The notes beneath the pieces are model-generated. The model ran no database searches. It was not told the DNA's origin and saw nothing but the letters and a program-made list of their open reading frames with translations. Shown here in pieces: positions 1-6,714 of a DNA stretch of 36,941 nt (positions are counted from its first letter, which is position 1; each line of letters begins with the position of its first letter). Made by a program: the position numbers and the translations under genes. The stretch is taken from positions 1-36,941 of the forward strand of contig JAIRYN010000002.1 in NCBI GenBank assembly GCA_031267575.1. The letters run 5' to 3'. The stretch is from Synergistaceae bacterium. Its GTDB lineage: Bacteria; Synergistota; Synergistia; Synergistales; Aminobacteriaceae.

Positions 1-107
1 GCGTCCATATTAAGAGTTTCGGAGGTTATGTTCGCCATCTCCGGTATGTCTTTTTGATATTCCGCGTACAGCGCGAAAAGGACAACGTGTTTAGCGTCGA
101 TTTCCAT
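1..107 (-). CDS. Unknown small protein, N-terminal part, cut by the window edge
   Basis: The minus strand reads from an ATG at 107-105 through 35 complete codons to the edge of the window with no stop. The peptide starts MEIDAKHVVLFALYAEYQKD and continues with an acidic, helix-friendly stretch. It lies 68 bp downstream of another small minus-strand gene (176-391), so the two may be co-transcribed. I do not recognise the family. The composition would suit a small accessory or phage-type protein, but that is only an impression. Confidence 0.45.
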   Translation of the reverse strand, partial: MEIDAKHVVLFALYAEYQKDIPEMANITSETLNMD

Positions 108-175
108 GTTTCAATTCACGCGTCTTTTGTCACTCGCATCCCAAGTATAAGGTGAAACGATTGAGTTTAAGGCTG

Positions 176-391
176 TCATGGTACGATTCCCTGGCCTATG
201 CCGTACCTCTCTTTCAGAGCGTCCAGGCGGCGGTTGAATTCGTTATTAATTTGTTTGGAGATCACGTCAAATTCGGAATCAAGCCCGCGTATTTTGCCTT
301 GAATCCAAGCCTCTCTAGCAGCTTTGTCATTTTCATCTGACTTTTGCTTATGCCAATCCTTCAGAACCTGATATTCCTCTTCAAGACTCAT
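176..391 (-). CDS. Unknown small charged coiled-coil-like protein (71 aa)
   Basis: The ATG at 391 follows an AAAGGA on the minus strand with about 10 nt spacing; a TTG one codon upstream is also open. The product is highly charged and predicted by eye to be mostly helical, with no membrane segment and no recognised motif. Its start lies only 19 bp from the inner boundary of the 67-bp IS200/IS605-type end at 410-476, so the gene sits either inside an element or directly beside its remnant. The downstream gene runs off the window. Function unknown. Confidence 0.45.
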   Translation of the reverse strand: MSLEEEYQVLKDWHKQKSDENDKAAREAWIQGKIRGLDSEFDVISKQINNEFNRRLDALKERYGIGQGIVP

Positions 392-409
392 CAAAATACA
401 GTCCTTTCA

Positions 410-476
410 ACCGGTTTCAGTCGGCTGTCTTTGTCGATCTTACAATCCCACGGCTTTAGTCGTGGGAGTATGTCAA
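410..476 (+). mobile_element. Solo IS200/IS605-type element end (inverted copy of 36501-36567)
   Basis: This 67-bp segment matches the reverse complement of 36501-36567 at 66 of 67 positions. It contains an imperfect hairpin at 451-472: 10-nt arms around a 2-nt loop, with one G-T wobble where the right-hand copy has a perfect arm. It ends in TATGTCAA. A subterminal hairpin close to a fixed end is the hallmark of IS200/IS605 elements, and the other copy lies beside a TnpA gene. No transposase is visible next to this copy, so it is either a remnant, a MITE-like derivative, or the end of an element extending left out of the window. The matching sequence stops sharply at both sides. Confidence 0.7.
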
Positions 477-520
477 GGTACGATATACACCAATCTCTTG
501 ACCTCTTGACGAGCAGAGGG

Positions 521-1285
521 TTAAAGCATAATCTCTCCCATCCAGTAAAAACCCCACTTGCCCGCCTGTTGGGAGAGAATGGGCATGTCAGCTTCGTACC
601 AGGTGAAACCATTGTGGTTAACTTGCTTCGTTAGATCATAAAGATTCGCCCTCAGCACGTCCATGGGACGCTGTGCCTCTCGCGTTATCATCTGATGCCA
701 CCCCTTGCCGTTCCACGCATAGATCACCTTGGGCTGGTTTCCTCTCCAAGCGACGGGAATCCCCGGCCGGCGCAAAATTCCCACACGGTCCACGCTGCTC
801 TTCCACTCGCCCAACGCCATAAAACGACCATTGAAAAGCCAGTCCGGCATGTAGGTCGAGAGAGCGCCCGACGCAATGGGCTGCGTCATCGGCGATTGAC
901 GCGCGGCAATAGTCGGGGCTGGAAAAAGCGTCGCGCTCGACGAGATTTGAAGGGAGTTCGTATACGGCTGCAAGCCCGCCATAGAGGGAAGCACAGACCC
1001 TACAATATAATGAGTCGGCGTGAGGTTGGGACCAGCGAAGGTCCCGTACACCCACACGTTATCTTTGTTCCGAGTTACGGGATAGCCGTCGAAGGTGGCG
1101 TACCAATCGGGCGGCGTGTTGTAGGGCTTGTACACGTAGAAACGCATCCCCGCGTAAGACGGCTGCTCCACCAACAGCGGCTCCGCCAGATAGAGCTTGG
1201 CAGCCGCGGGCGACGCCATCCCCACTAAAACACCCAGACCCGCCAGGCATAACAACAGACGCTGTAACCTCAAAATTTTTCCCAT
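521..1285 (-). CDS. Exported protein of unknown function (254 aa)
   Basis: The protein has a clear N-terminal signal peptide: basic residues, a Leu/Val/Gly-rich core, and an AxA-type cleavage site ending ASPAAA near residue 29. The mature part is rich in aromatic residues (Trp, Tyr) and proline, without cysteines or a domain I recognise. I chose the ATG at 1285 because AGGAAGTG lies about 9 nt upstream; a GTG at 1297 is in frame but too close to that site. It is the last of three exported minus-strand genes, 100 bp after the TPR gene, and may share their transcript. It likely acts in the periplasm or outer envelope, which is inferred from the signal peptide alone. Confidence 0.75.
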   Translation of the reverse strand: MGKILRLQRLLLCLAGLGVLVGMASPAAAKLYLAEPLLVEQPSYAGMRFYVYKPYNTPPDWYATFDGYPVTRNKDNVWVYGTFAGPNLTPTHYIVGSVLPSMAGLQPYTNSLQISSSATLFPAPTIAARQSPMTQPIASGALSTYMPDWLFNGRFMALGEWKSSVDRVGILRRPGIPVAWRGNQPKVIYAWNGKGWHQMITREAQRPMDVLRANLYDLTKQVNHNGFTWYEADMPILSQQAGKWGFYWMGEIML

Positions 1286-1385
1286 TCTTAAAATCACTTC
1301 CTATAATGTATTAAAGTAAAAAGCCTAAAGTCAGAATAGCAAAAAGAGGTTCTTTTAGGAGCTTAAAATACTTACAGTGTAACCG

Positions 1386-2207
1386 TTATTCGATTAAAGC
1401 ATTATATCGTTTTAAAATAGACTCCGGCTGTTCTTCTACGTCGTCGGCAACGGGCGAAAAAGCCGGAAAGCTGGGTGGTACGTAGACCGGAGGTTGCTCC
1501 GCGTCGCCGAAAATTACGGGCGTTGTGGGTTCCGGCGGTACGTAAACCGGCACACGGGGCAGCAGAGGATCCACGGGCGGGCGAGTGGGGCGCGCTGTGG
1601 CCTCCGGAGCGCCGGGAGGAACGACCACCACGCCGTTGGATACCGTCTCAACGGGGTACACCTGAGCCGGCCGCCGTGGGTCCCACAGGGCCTTACGATC
1701 TCCCTCGCCGTTGGGATACGTCACGACCCGAACGAAAGGAGGAAACGCCGGGTCCAGTTCCAGAGCCCGCGCGTAGAAAAATTGGGCTTGTTCCATTTGC
1801 CCGATTTTCTCATGGGCCATGCCGTACCAATACCAGGCATAGGGATTGCGGCGTTCTTCCTGGACAGCTCTTTGCAACCAAGGACGCGCCTGACTGTATC
1901 GTTTCGCCTCCATCAGGGAAATACCCCTCTCCAAAAAACTGAGTGCCATCGGCGCGGGAACCGGCTGCGGACGGACGGGTTTCTTTGTCGCCTTTGCCGG
2001 TCTTTTTTTCACTTGCTTTTTGACCGGAGCCTTACGAACGGACTTCTTGCCCTGCTTCTGTGTATTCTGGGGCTGAGAAACGATCTCGTCCGCGGAAACG
2101 TTGCCGTTGGCGCGCGCCTCCGTCCCAAAAGCGAAAAAAACGCAACCCAAAACTAACGCAAACAGACAGCGTAAGATACGTTTCTTCTTTCCGATAAAAA
2201 CGCTCAT
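1386..2207 (-). CDS. Exported TPR-repeat protein with Lys/Pro-rich linkers (273 aa)
   Basis: A signal peptide of about 33 residues (basic start, hydrophobic core, cleavage after TEARA) is followed by a Lys/Arg/Pro-rich linker. Two tetratricopeptide units follow, around residues 92-160 (the AxxWYWYGMAHEKIG and AQFFYARALELDP signatures). The C-terminal part is a proline-rich tail with repeated VYVPP motifs. TPR units normally mediate protein-protein contacts, so a scaffolding role in the envelope is likely. I placed the start at the ATG at 2207, which forms an ATGA overlap with the stop of the upstream gene and suggests translational coupling; an in-frame ATG at 2225 would lengthen the protein by six residues. 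Partner unknown. Confidence 0.75.
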   Translation of the reverse strand: MSVFIGKKKRILRCLFALVLGCVFFAFGTEARANGNVSADEIVSQPQNTQKQGKKSVRKAPVKKQVKKRPAKATKKPVRPQPVPAPMALSFLERGISLMEAKRYSQARPWLQRAVQEERRNPYAWYWYGMAHEKIGQMEQAQFFYARALELDPAFPPFVRVVTYPNGEGDRKALWDPRRPAQVYPVETVSNGVVVVPPGAPEATARPTRPPVDPLLPRVPVYVPPEPTTPVIFGDAEQPPVYVPPSFPAFSPVADDVEEQPESILKRYNALIE

Positions 2208-3301
2208 GGTTTTTTTGTCTCCCATTTCATTTGTAATACCTCGGGCCGATGAAATTTCATGACAAGATCGTCCAATTGGATGGGTTCCTTTTTGTTGTCC
2301 TGAACCACCAACACTACGGCGGTTCTTTCCTGCACATTAAGCACCCTGACTTTCCCGATGCTCACCGGGATGACGGCCACGGGATTTTCCGGGTCGACGG
2401 AGATATAGGTGTCGCTCCGCACCACCTCCAGAACGTCTCCAACCTTGAGGGTGTCTTCTCGTCCGATGGAGATAATGTACTCCCGCCGCTTGCGCGTGGA
2501 GTTCGCAGTCGGAGAGATGACGCGGCCCACATTGATGGCATAAGGGTTGAAAGGGGGTTCACCGGCTTCGTACATTCCGGGGTCGTTGCGCTTCAACACG
2601 ATGGAGATATGGCTCATCGCCTCATGGTAACCGTCTTTTACGGCGTTTTTGATCGATTGCCAATGGGACGTACCGGCGAACTGCTTCCACGTGAGGCGGC
2701 TCATCTTCTGTCCTTGGCCGGTCCCACGGGTCAGACCGAGGACATCAAGACCGTCCTTGAAAGGAATGGGCAAAGAGGTGATCCGCGTGTCGATCCAGAA
2801 CAACTTATCATCTCCGGGACCGAAGGTGTAACGCTTGTCCCGCCCCACGGCAATGCGAGTGGCGAAGGGTTCGGCGTTGACCGCGTCGAAGATTTTGACG
2901 CGCAACTTCACCGCGCCCGTTTCCACCTTCCCCACAACCTCCCGCTCTTTCAAGATGGCGCTATAAAGCTCCATCCGTATCGCCATGTCGCCGTCCCGGT
3001 GAGGTCGGTTCAGCCACTGGTTCATACCGTTCTCATCCAAAACCTCCACCTCGGTCATGGGCGAGTCGTTGAAAAGTTCCGCTAAATATTCCGTCATTCT
3101 TTGTTCCAGGACACTGTAGGGGTAGTACTTGCTCTCCCAGACCTGAAGGTCCGTGTAGTTTTCCGTCGGAAACAGCACAACGGAAAGCCGGCGCGACTCC
3201 GCCTCCCGGGCGGAACATACGGAGACCAACCCTTCCCACAAAATCGCGTTCAACAAAATCGCGATCAACAATCCTGTTCTTGCAAAGCGGCTTGCTTTCA
3301 T
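2204..3301 (-). CDS. Exported protein with a FlgT-like C-terminal region (365 aa)
   Basis: A signal peptide (cleavage near CSARE, residue 33) precedes a domain that opens with RLSVVLFPTENYTD, a pattern seen in CsgG/FlgT/LpoB-type periplasmic proteins that start with a short beta strand ending in an Asn. Near the C-terminus (residues about 265-340) the arrangement GRVISP, IISIGREDTLKVGDVLEVVR, IGKVRVLNVQE resembles the small beta domain at the end of FlgT-type flagellar assembly proteins. This assignment is by pattern only. The ATG at 3301 has GGGGAG 9 nt upstream, while the GTG at 3310 does not. The gene is first of three exported genes and is coupled to the next through ATGA. Confidence 0.65.
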   Translation of the reverse strand: MKASRFARTGLLIAILLNAILWEGLVSVCSAREAESRRLSVVLFPTENYTDLQVWESKYYPYSVLEQRMTEYLAELFNDSPMTEVEVLDENGMNQWLNRPHRDGDMAIRMELYSAILKEREVVGKVETGAVKLRVKIFDAVNAEPFATRIAVGRDKRYTFGPGDDKLFWIDTRITSLPIPFKDGLDVLGLTRGTGQGQKMSRLTWKQFAGTSHWQSIKNAVKDGYHEAMSHISIVLKRNDPGMYEAGEPPFNPYAINVGRVISPTANSTRKRREYIISIGREDTLKVGDVLEVVRSDTYISVDPENPVAVIPVSIGKVRVLNVQERTAVVLVVQDNKKEPIQLDDLVMKFHRPEVLQMKWETKKP

Positions 3302-3511
3302 AATCGTCACTCCCCGAAAAATCTACGTCAAAAACCGCCTTAATTGTATCTTCAATATTCTTTATTCTTATCGGCATTTCGTCTCCATTTGCTTATTTAT
3401 CGCTGCCCAATATATTTCCGCTATATTTCCGCAAAATTTTTTTCGTATTCTTTGTATTGTGTTTCGGGGAAATTTAGGTTATTCTGCCAGTATTCACTCA
3501 GTTCCATCTTC

Positions 3512-3541
3512 ATAGCCGCAGATAGCCGCAGATAGCCGCAG
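3512..3541 (+). repeat. Tandem 10-bp repeat, 3 copies
   Basis: Three perfect copies of ATAGCCGCAG end 16 bp before the Shine-Dalgarno of the desulfoferrodoxin gene. They belong to the many short tandem arrays in this window. Confidence 0.9.
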
Positions 3542-3570
3542 AGTGGAAAAGGTGTAAAGGGGGAGTTGTG

Positions 3571-3939
3571 ATGGAAAAACTAGACGTTTACAAATGCGGG
3601 TTATGTGGCAACCTTGTGGAGGTCCTTCACGCGGGAGGTGGACTGTTGAGCTGTTGCGGATCGCCTATGAGCCAGCTCAAGGAAAACACCAGCGACGGCG
3701 CAAAGGAAAAACACGTACCTGTTTTCGAGGGTAACGCCATCAAGGTCGGAAGCGTCGCTCATCCAATGCTGCCAGAGCACCATATCGAATGGATCGAGCT
3801 TGTCGGAGAAAACAAAATCTGCCGTCGTTTTCTGTCGCCTGGAGAAGTGCCAAAGGCCGTGTTTGAGGCCTGCGCCGGGGAGAACGTCTACGCGAGAGAA
3901 TATTGCAACCTGCACGGACTCTGGAAAGGGGAAAAGTAA
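3571..3939 (+). CDS. dfx: Desulfoferrodoxin (superoxide reductase)
   Basis: The enzyme reduces superoxide to hydrogen peroxide in the cytoplasm of anaerobes, using electrons usually supplied by rubredoxin. The N-terminal desulforedoxin domain has the four cysteine ligands C9, C12, C28 and C29 (CGLC and SCC). The catalytic non-haem iron site is complete: H48, H64 and H70 (HPMLPEH), C112 and H115 (YCNLHGLW). At 122 residues it has the usual two-iron class length. I chose the ATG at 3571, preceded by AAAGGGGGAG; the GTG immediately before it is less likely. It lies 3 bp upstream of the ferritin gene, which fits joint handling of superoxide and iron. Confidence 0.95.
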   Translation: MEKLDVYKCGLCGNLVEVLHAGGGLLSCCGSPMSQLKENTSDGAKEKHVPVFEGNAIKVGSVAHPMLPEHHIEWIELVGENKICRRFLSPGEVPKAVFEACAGENVYAREYCNLHGLWKGEK

Positions 3940-3942
3940 GGC

Positions 3943-4428
3943 ATGATCTCACAGAAAATGGCGGACAGTATCAATGACCAGATCAAAGCCGAGCTGGAAT
4001 CGGCCTATATTTATCTCTCGATGTCCACGTATTTCGAGGACACGAACCTCAAGGGCATGGCGCACTGGACAAAAAAGCAAGCTCAAGAAGAAATGGAGCA
4101 CGCGGAGAAATTCATGGAACATCTCTACGCCCGAGGCGCGCGTGTCGTGCTGGAAGCTCTCGCCAAGCCGGCGACGAAGTTCGAGGGGCCTTTGGTTGTG
4201 TTCAAAGAGGTCTTGAAACACGAGCGGTACGTCACAGGTAGAATCAACAAAATGATGGATCTCGCGATAGAAGAGAAAGATTATGCTGCCCAGTCCATGC
4301 TGAACTGGTTCATTGATGAGCAGGTGGAGGAGGAAGCTAGCGCGGAGGAGATCGTGCGAAAGATTGAGTTCGTGGACGATTCCAATTCGAGCCTCTATCT
4401 TCTGGATAAGGAATTAGGAGGACGCTGA
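3943..4428 (+). CDS. ftnA: Non-haem ferritin
   Basis: This iron-storage protein oxidises Fe(II) and mineralises it within a 24-mer shell in the cytoplasm. The sequence carries the ferroxidase residues at the positions used in E. coli FtnA numbering: E17, E50, H53, E94, E126/Q127 and E130. Length (161 aa) is normal for the family. No haem-binding methionine of the bacterioferritin type is obvious, so FtnA-type is preferred over Bfr. It follows desulfoferrodoxin by 3 bp and is very likely in the same operon. Confidence 0.95.
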   Translation: MISQKMADSINDQIKAELESAYIYLSMSTYFEDTNLKGMAHWTKKQAQEEMEHAEKFMEHLYARGARVVLEALAKPATKFEGPLVVFKEVLKHERYVTGRINKMMDLAIEEKDYAAQSMLNWFIDEQVEEEASAEEIVRKIEFVDDSNSSLYLLDKELGGR

Positions 4429-4464
4429 GGGGGTAGAGTATCGGCAGGCACGTCAGCCGAACCC

Positions 4465-4494
4465 GTCGGAGAAGGAAGTGTCGGAGAAGGAAGT
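4465..4494 (+). repeat. Tandem 15-bp duplication covering the Shine-Dalgarno region
   Basis: GTCGGAGAAGGAAGT occurs twice in perfect tandem directly upstream of the ATG at 4496. Each copy holds a GGAGAAGGA that can act as a ribosome-binding site. The second is correctly placed for the ATG at 4496; the first lies just before an alternative GTG at 4478. Confidence 0.9.
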
Positions 4495-4495
4495 A

Positions 4496-5059
4496 ATGAA
4501 TCGAAACAAAGGCAAGACGGAAAAACAGATGGAGAACGAATTGAATCCCAAAGCGTTGTTCCCTTTCAGTTGCGGGCTTTATATCGTCGCTACCGCTTGG
4601 GAGGACAAACTGGACGGGCAGGTCGCCAATACCGTAATGCAGCTCACGGCCAACCCCATTTCTATTGCGGTTTGTCTTCACAAGGATAACTACACTACGG
4701 AGCTGGTGACCAAAAGCAAAAAGTTTTCGGTTTCCGTGTTCTCCAATGAAGTACCTTTGCCCTTCATCGGCAATTTCGGTTTTCGGTCGGGGCGGGAGTG
4801 CGACAAGTTTGCCAAGTGTGACTACGTGGTGACGAAGTTTGGCCTTCCCGTCATCACTGAGTACACGGTGGCGGCCATCGAAGCCGAGGTCACCGACATG
4901 ATGGACATAGAAACCCATAGGCTCTTCGTCGGGATCCTCAAGAGCACCTACGTTATCTCCGATGGAGCCCAACCCTTGACCTACGCGGACTACCATAAGC
5001 TTAAGAAGGGGAAGGCTCATATTAACGCGCCTACCGTTGTTTTCAACTTTCTTAGATAA
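4496..5059 (+). CDS. Flavin reductase-like (flavoredoxin-type) FMN-binding protein
   Basis: The protein (187 aa) has the split-barrel flavin reductase fold pattern: FPFSCGLYIVAT, then QVANTVMQLTANPISIAVCLHKDNYTTELV (kept here as the region of residues about 41-70) and FSVSVFS. These are close to the flavoredoxin and high-molecular-weight rubredoxin FMN domains of strict anaerobes. It probably transfers electrons via FMN in the cytoplasm, and the location after desulfoferrodoxin and ferritin suggests a role in oxygen detoxification or iron release. There is no rubredoxin domain. The start could be GTG at 4478, ATG at 4496 (chosen for its Shine-Dalgarno) or ATG at 4529. Confidence 0.8.
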   Translation: MNRNKGKTEKQMENELNPKALFPFSCGLYIVATAWEDKLDGQVANTVMQLTANPISIAVCLHKDNYTTELVTKSKKFSVSVFSNEVPLPFIGNFGFRSGRECDKFAKCDYVVTKFGLPVITEYTVAAIEAEVTDMMDIETHRLFVGILKSTYVISDGAQPLTYADYHKLKKGKAHINAPTVVFNFLR

Positions 5060-5083
5060 TGCTTAGATAATGCTTAGATAATG
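5051..5083 (+). repeat. Tandem 11-bp repeat, 3 copies, overlapping a stop codon
   Basis: Three copies of CTTAGATAATG. The first copy contains the last two sense codons and the TAA stop of the flavin reductase-like gene, so the array begins inside the coding end and repeats the stop downstream. Confidence 0.9.
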
Positions 5084-5105
5084 AGCCACTTCTCACTATT
5101 CTAGA

Positions 5106-5134
5106 TTTAGATTTTTATGATAATTCACTATAAT
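5106..5134 (+). promoter_or_regulatory. Probable sigma70 promoter giving a leaderless transcript for the TIGR02757 gene
   Basis: TTTAGA (5106-5111) and TATAAT (5129-5134) are separated by 17 nt. The expected transcription start, 7-9 nt after the -10 box, falls on or next to the A of the ATG at 5143. No Shine-Dalgarno is visible before that ATG, consistent with a leaderless mRNA. Confidence 0.5.
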
Positions 5135-5142
5135 TTATTATA

Positions 5143-5970
5143 ATGAAGAACAACGAAGACCTTACGCGGCTTTCTTCAGACAAAGCTCGGTTGAAGGCTT
5201 TTCTGGAGGGGCTTTATTTCGTCTATAACCGCCGAGAACTTGTATTTCCTGACCCTCTCGTTTTTTTATACGGCTATGACGACCCCTTAGATCGCGAGGT
5301 CGTGGGGTTGATTGCCTCATGCCTGGCCTACGGGCGTGTCGCGCAGATCCTGAAGAGCGTCGAAAAAATCCTGGCGCCGATGGGCGCGTGCCCCCATTGT
5401 TTTTTGCTTGAGGAGAAGCCGCGCTCGCAATCTTTTTTTCAAACTCTTTTCAAAGACTTCAAGCACCGTTTCACTACGGGAAAGGACATGGCGGCGCTCC
5501 TGGAACGCGTGTCTCAAATTCTGCGGGAATACGGTTCCCTGGAAGCGCTCTTGAAAGAAGGGCTTCAAAGAGAAGGGACTTTGCTTGCTGCGTTGAACTT
5601 TTTTTCCCATGAACTTACGCTGAGGAAGGAAGGATTGCGAAAGGGATTCCCTTTGCTGACGGCCCCCGAGGATGGCAGCGCCTGCAAACGGTTGTCGCTT
5701 TACCTGAAATGGATGACGCGCAGGGACGAGGTGGACCCCGGCGGGTGGACGGCTATCTCCCCTAAAAACCTGCTCATGCCGACGGACACTCACATTCACC
5801 GTATCGCGCTCCAGTTAGGTTTGACGAAGCGGAAGCAGGCCGACCTCACGACAGTACTCGAAATCACGCAAAATTTTGCCAAACTGACCCCCGAAGATCC
5901 TACCCGCTACGACTTCGTTCTCAGCCGCTTCGGCATCCGCCAAGGGTTGAACATATCCGACGTGATCTAG
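5143..5970 (+). CDS. TIGR02757 (DUF2400) family protein
   Basis: This 275-residue protein has the family's recognisable ends: LVFLYGYDDPLDREVVGLIASCLAYGRV region near residues 40-65, and the C-terminal blocks WTAISPKNLLMPTDTHIHRI and RYDFVLSRFGIRQG. The family is widespread in bacteria, including Bacteroidetes and Synergistota. Its function is not established; the helical layout recalls HhH-GPD base-excision glycosylases, but this is a loose resemblance and I do not assign an activity. The only reasonable start is the ATG at 5143, which lacks a Shine-Dalgarno site and sits right after a TATAAT. It appears to be transcribed on its own, followed by the long non-coding infC leader region. Confidence 0.85.
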   Translation: MKNNEDLTRLSSDKARLKAFLEGLYFVYNRRELVFPDPLVFLYGYDDPLDREVVGLIASCLAYGRVAQILKSVEKILAPMGACPHCFLLEEKPRSQSFFQTLFKDFKHRFTTGKDMAALLERVSQILREYGSLEALLKEGLQREGTLLAALNFFSHELTLRKEGLRKGFPLLTAPEDGSACKRLSLYLKWMTRRDEVDPGGWTAISPKNLLMPTDTHIHRIALQLGLTKRKQADLTTVLEITQNFAKLTPEDPTRYDFVLSRFGIRQGLNISDVI

Positions 5971-6037
5971 CCGAGGGCTATCGTATAGTATATAAATCAG
6001 TGTCTATTCATATTTATTTATATCAAACTCCTTCTTC

Positions 6038-6066
6038 TTGACATCATGATAATAGCTTGTTATGCT
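6038..6066 (+). promoter_or_regulatory. Strong sigma70-type promoter for the infC operon leader
   Basis: A perfect TTGACA (6038-6043) is separated by exactly 17 nt from TATGCT (6061-6066), which also has the extended -10 TG at 6058-6059. No start codon with a long frame lies nearby; the first gene downstream is infC at 6715, implying an untranslated leader of roughly 640 nt. Confidence 0.7.
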
Positions 6067-6350
6067 TATTTTGTACCTTGATATTAAAACCGAAAACCAA
6101 GGTTATATTGATAATTAAAAAGCGTTTATCCTTTGGATAAACTTTGCGAGATTCAGCTTTTCCTTAGATCATAAGATCATAAGGTCTTCGGAATACTATG
6201 CAAAACGTATCTGCTAGCTATAAGTAGGTATTAGTACGCTAAAAGAATCGGTAGAGGTATAGAGGATAGAGACTGGAGACTAGAGGTAACAATGTATTGA
6301 GAGCGTCGCTATATCTTGAAAGTGATTTGCCAAAGCAAAAACGCGATTGA

Positions 6351-6496
6351 CAGGGCGACAGCATTTATTTTCCCTCAAGCATTCCAATCACTAGCTTCGC
6401 ATATTTGAATAGGTATTTTTACGTAGCATATAAGGCCAGTCATATCCAGTCATATCCAGTCATATCAAGGATTCGAGAGTAAATGCTGTTGTCCTG
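6351..6496 (+). ncRNA. Candidate structured RNA domain closed by a 17-bp helix
   Basis: Positions 6351-6367 pair with 6480-6496 over 17 uninterrupted pairs, two of them G-U. The enclosed 112 nt include three tandem 10-mers (6436-6465). Two short pairings would cross the helix (6321-6327 with 6386-6392, and 6375-6380 with 6501-6506), so a pseudoknot or alternative fold is possible. It is most likely part of the infC leader, but a separate small RNA cannot be excluded. Confidence 0.45.
6436..6465 (+). repeat. Tandem 10-bp repeat, 3 copies, in the infC leader
   Basis: Three perfect copies of CCAGTCATAT lie in the loop of the 17-bp helix. Confidence 0.9.
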
Positions 6497-6649
6497 ACGA
6501 GCTTGAAACTCTCTCTTGCGGAAGAGTGTGGAGGTGTGGTATATTTCCTAAATAAGTTCGCGTGAAGTAGAGGTCAGCCCCTCTCACCCATATGGCGCTT
6601 TAGGGTAGCTAACGGGTAATGAAGCGAGCGGGGTTGTCGTAATTGGAGG

Positions 6650-6692
6650 GGCCGACAAAACGTCGGTCTTATTTTTTATTTCAATTTTTTTA
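6650..6692 (+). terminator. Attenuator terminator ahead of infC
   Basis: A short stem (6650-6656 with 6662-6668, AAAAC loop, one G-U) is followed by a T-rich tract to 6692. It lies just upstream of the infC Shine-Dalgarno (6701-6705), a position that makes sense only as a conditional terminator. Its 5' arm is also the 3' arm of the antiterminator. Confidence 0.7.
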
Positions 6693-6714
6693 CTTAATTC
6701 GGAGGTGAAGTGCT

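Larger units (their letters stand above)
6073..6714 (+). promoter_or_regulatory. Long structured 5' leader of infC with a transcription attenuator
   Basis: This is the only large gene-free stretch with clear order. From 5' to 3' it holds: a small perfect hairpin (6124-6142, 8-bp stem, TTT loop); a 17-bp long-range helix (6351-6367 with 6480-6496); a small hairpin with CTCTT/AAGAG arms (6513-6526); an antiterminator helix (6573-6583 with 6646-6656, 10 of 11 pairs); and an overlapping terminator (6650-6668 plus U-rich tail). The antiterminator and terminator share 6650-6656, so only one can form. In Bacillus the infC-rpmI-rplT operon is controlled by ribosomal protein L20 through such a leader; L20 control here is inference. 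No T-box core or known riboswitch signature was recognised. Confidence 0.6.

Noticed and set aside
6508-6600. T-box leader for pheST/infC
   Set aside because: No T-box core sequence (AGGGTGGNACCGCG type) or clear specifier loop was found; the GGTA and CGCG nearby are not arranged correctly.
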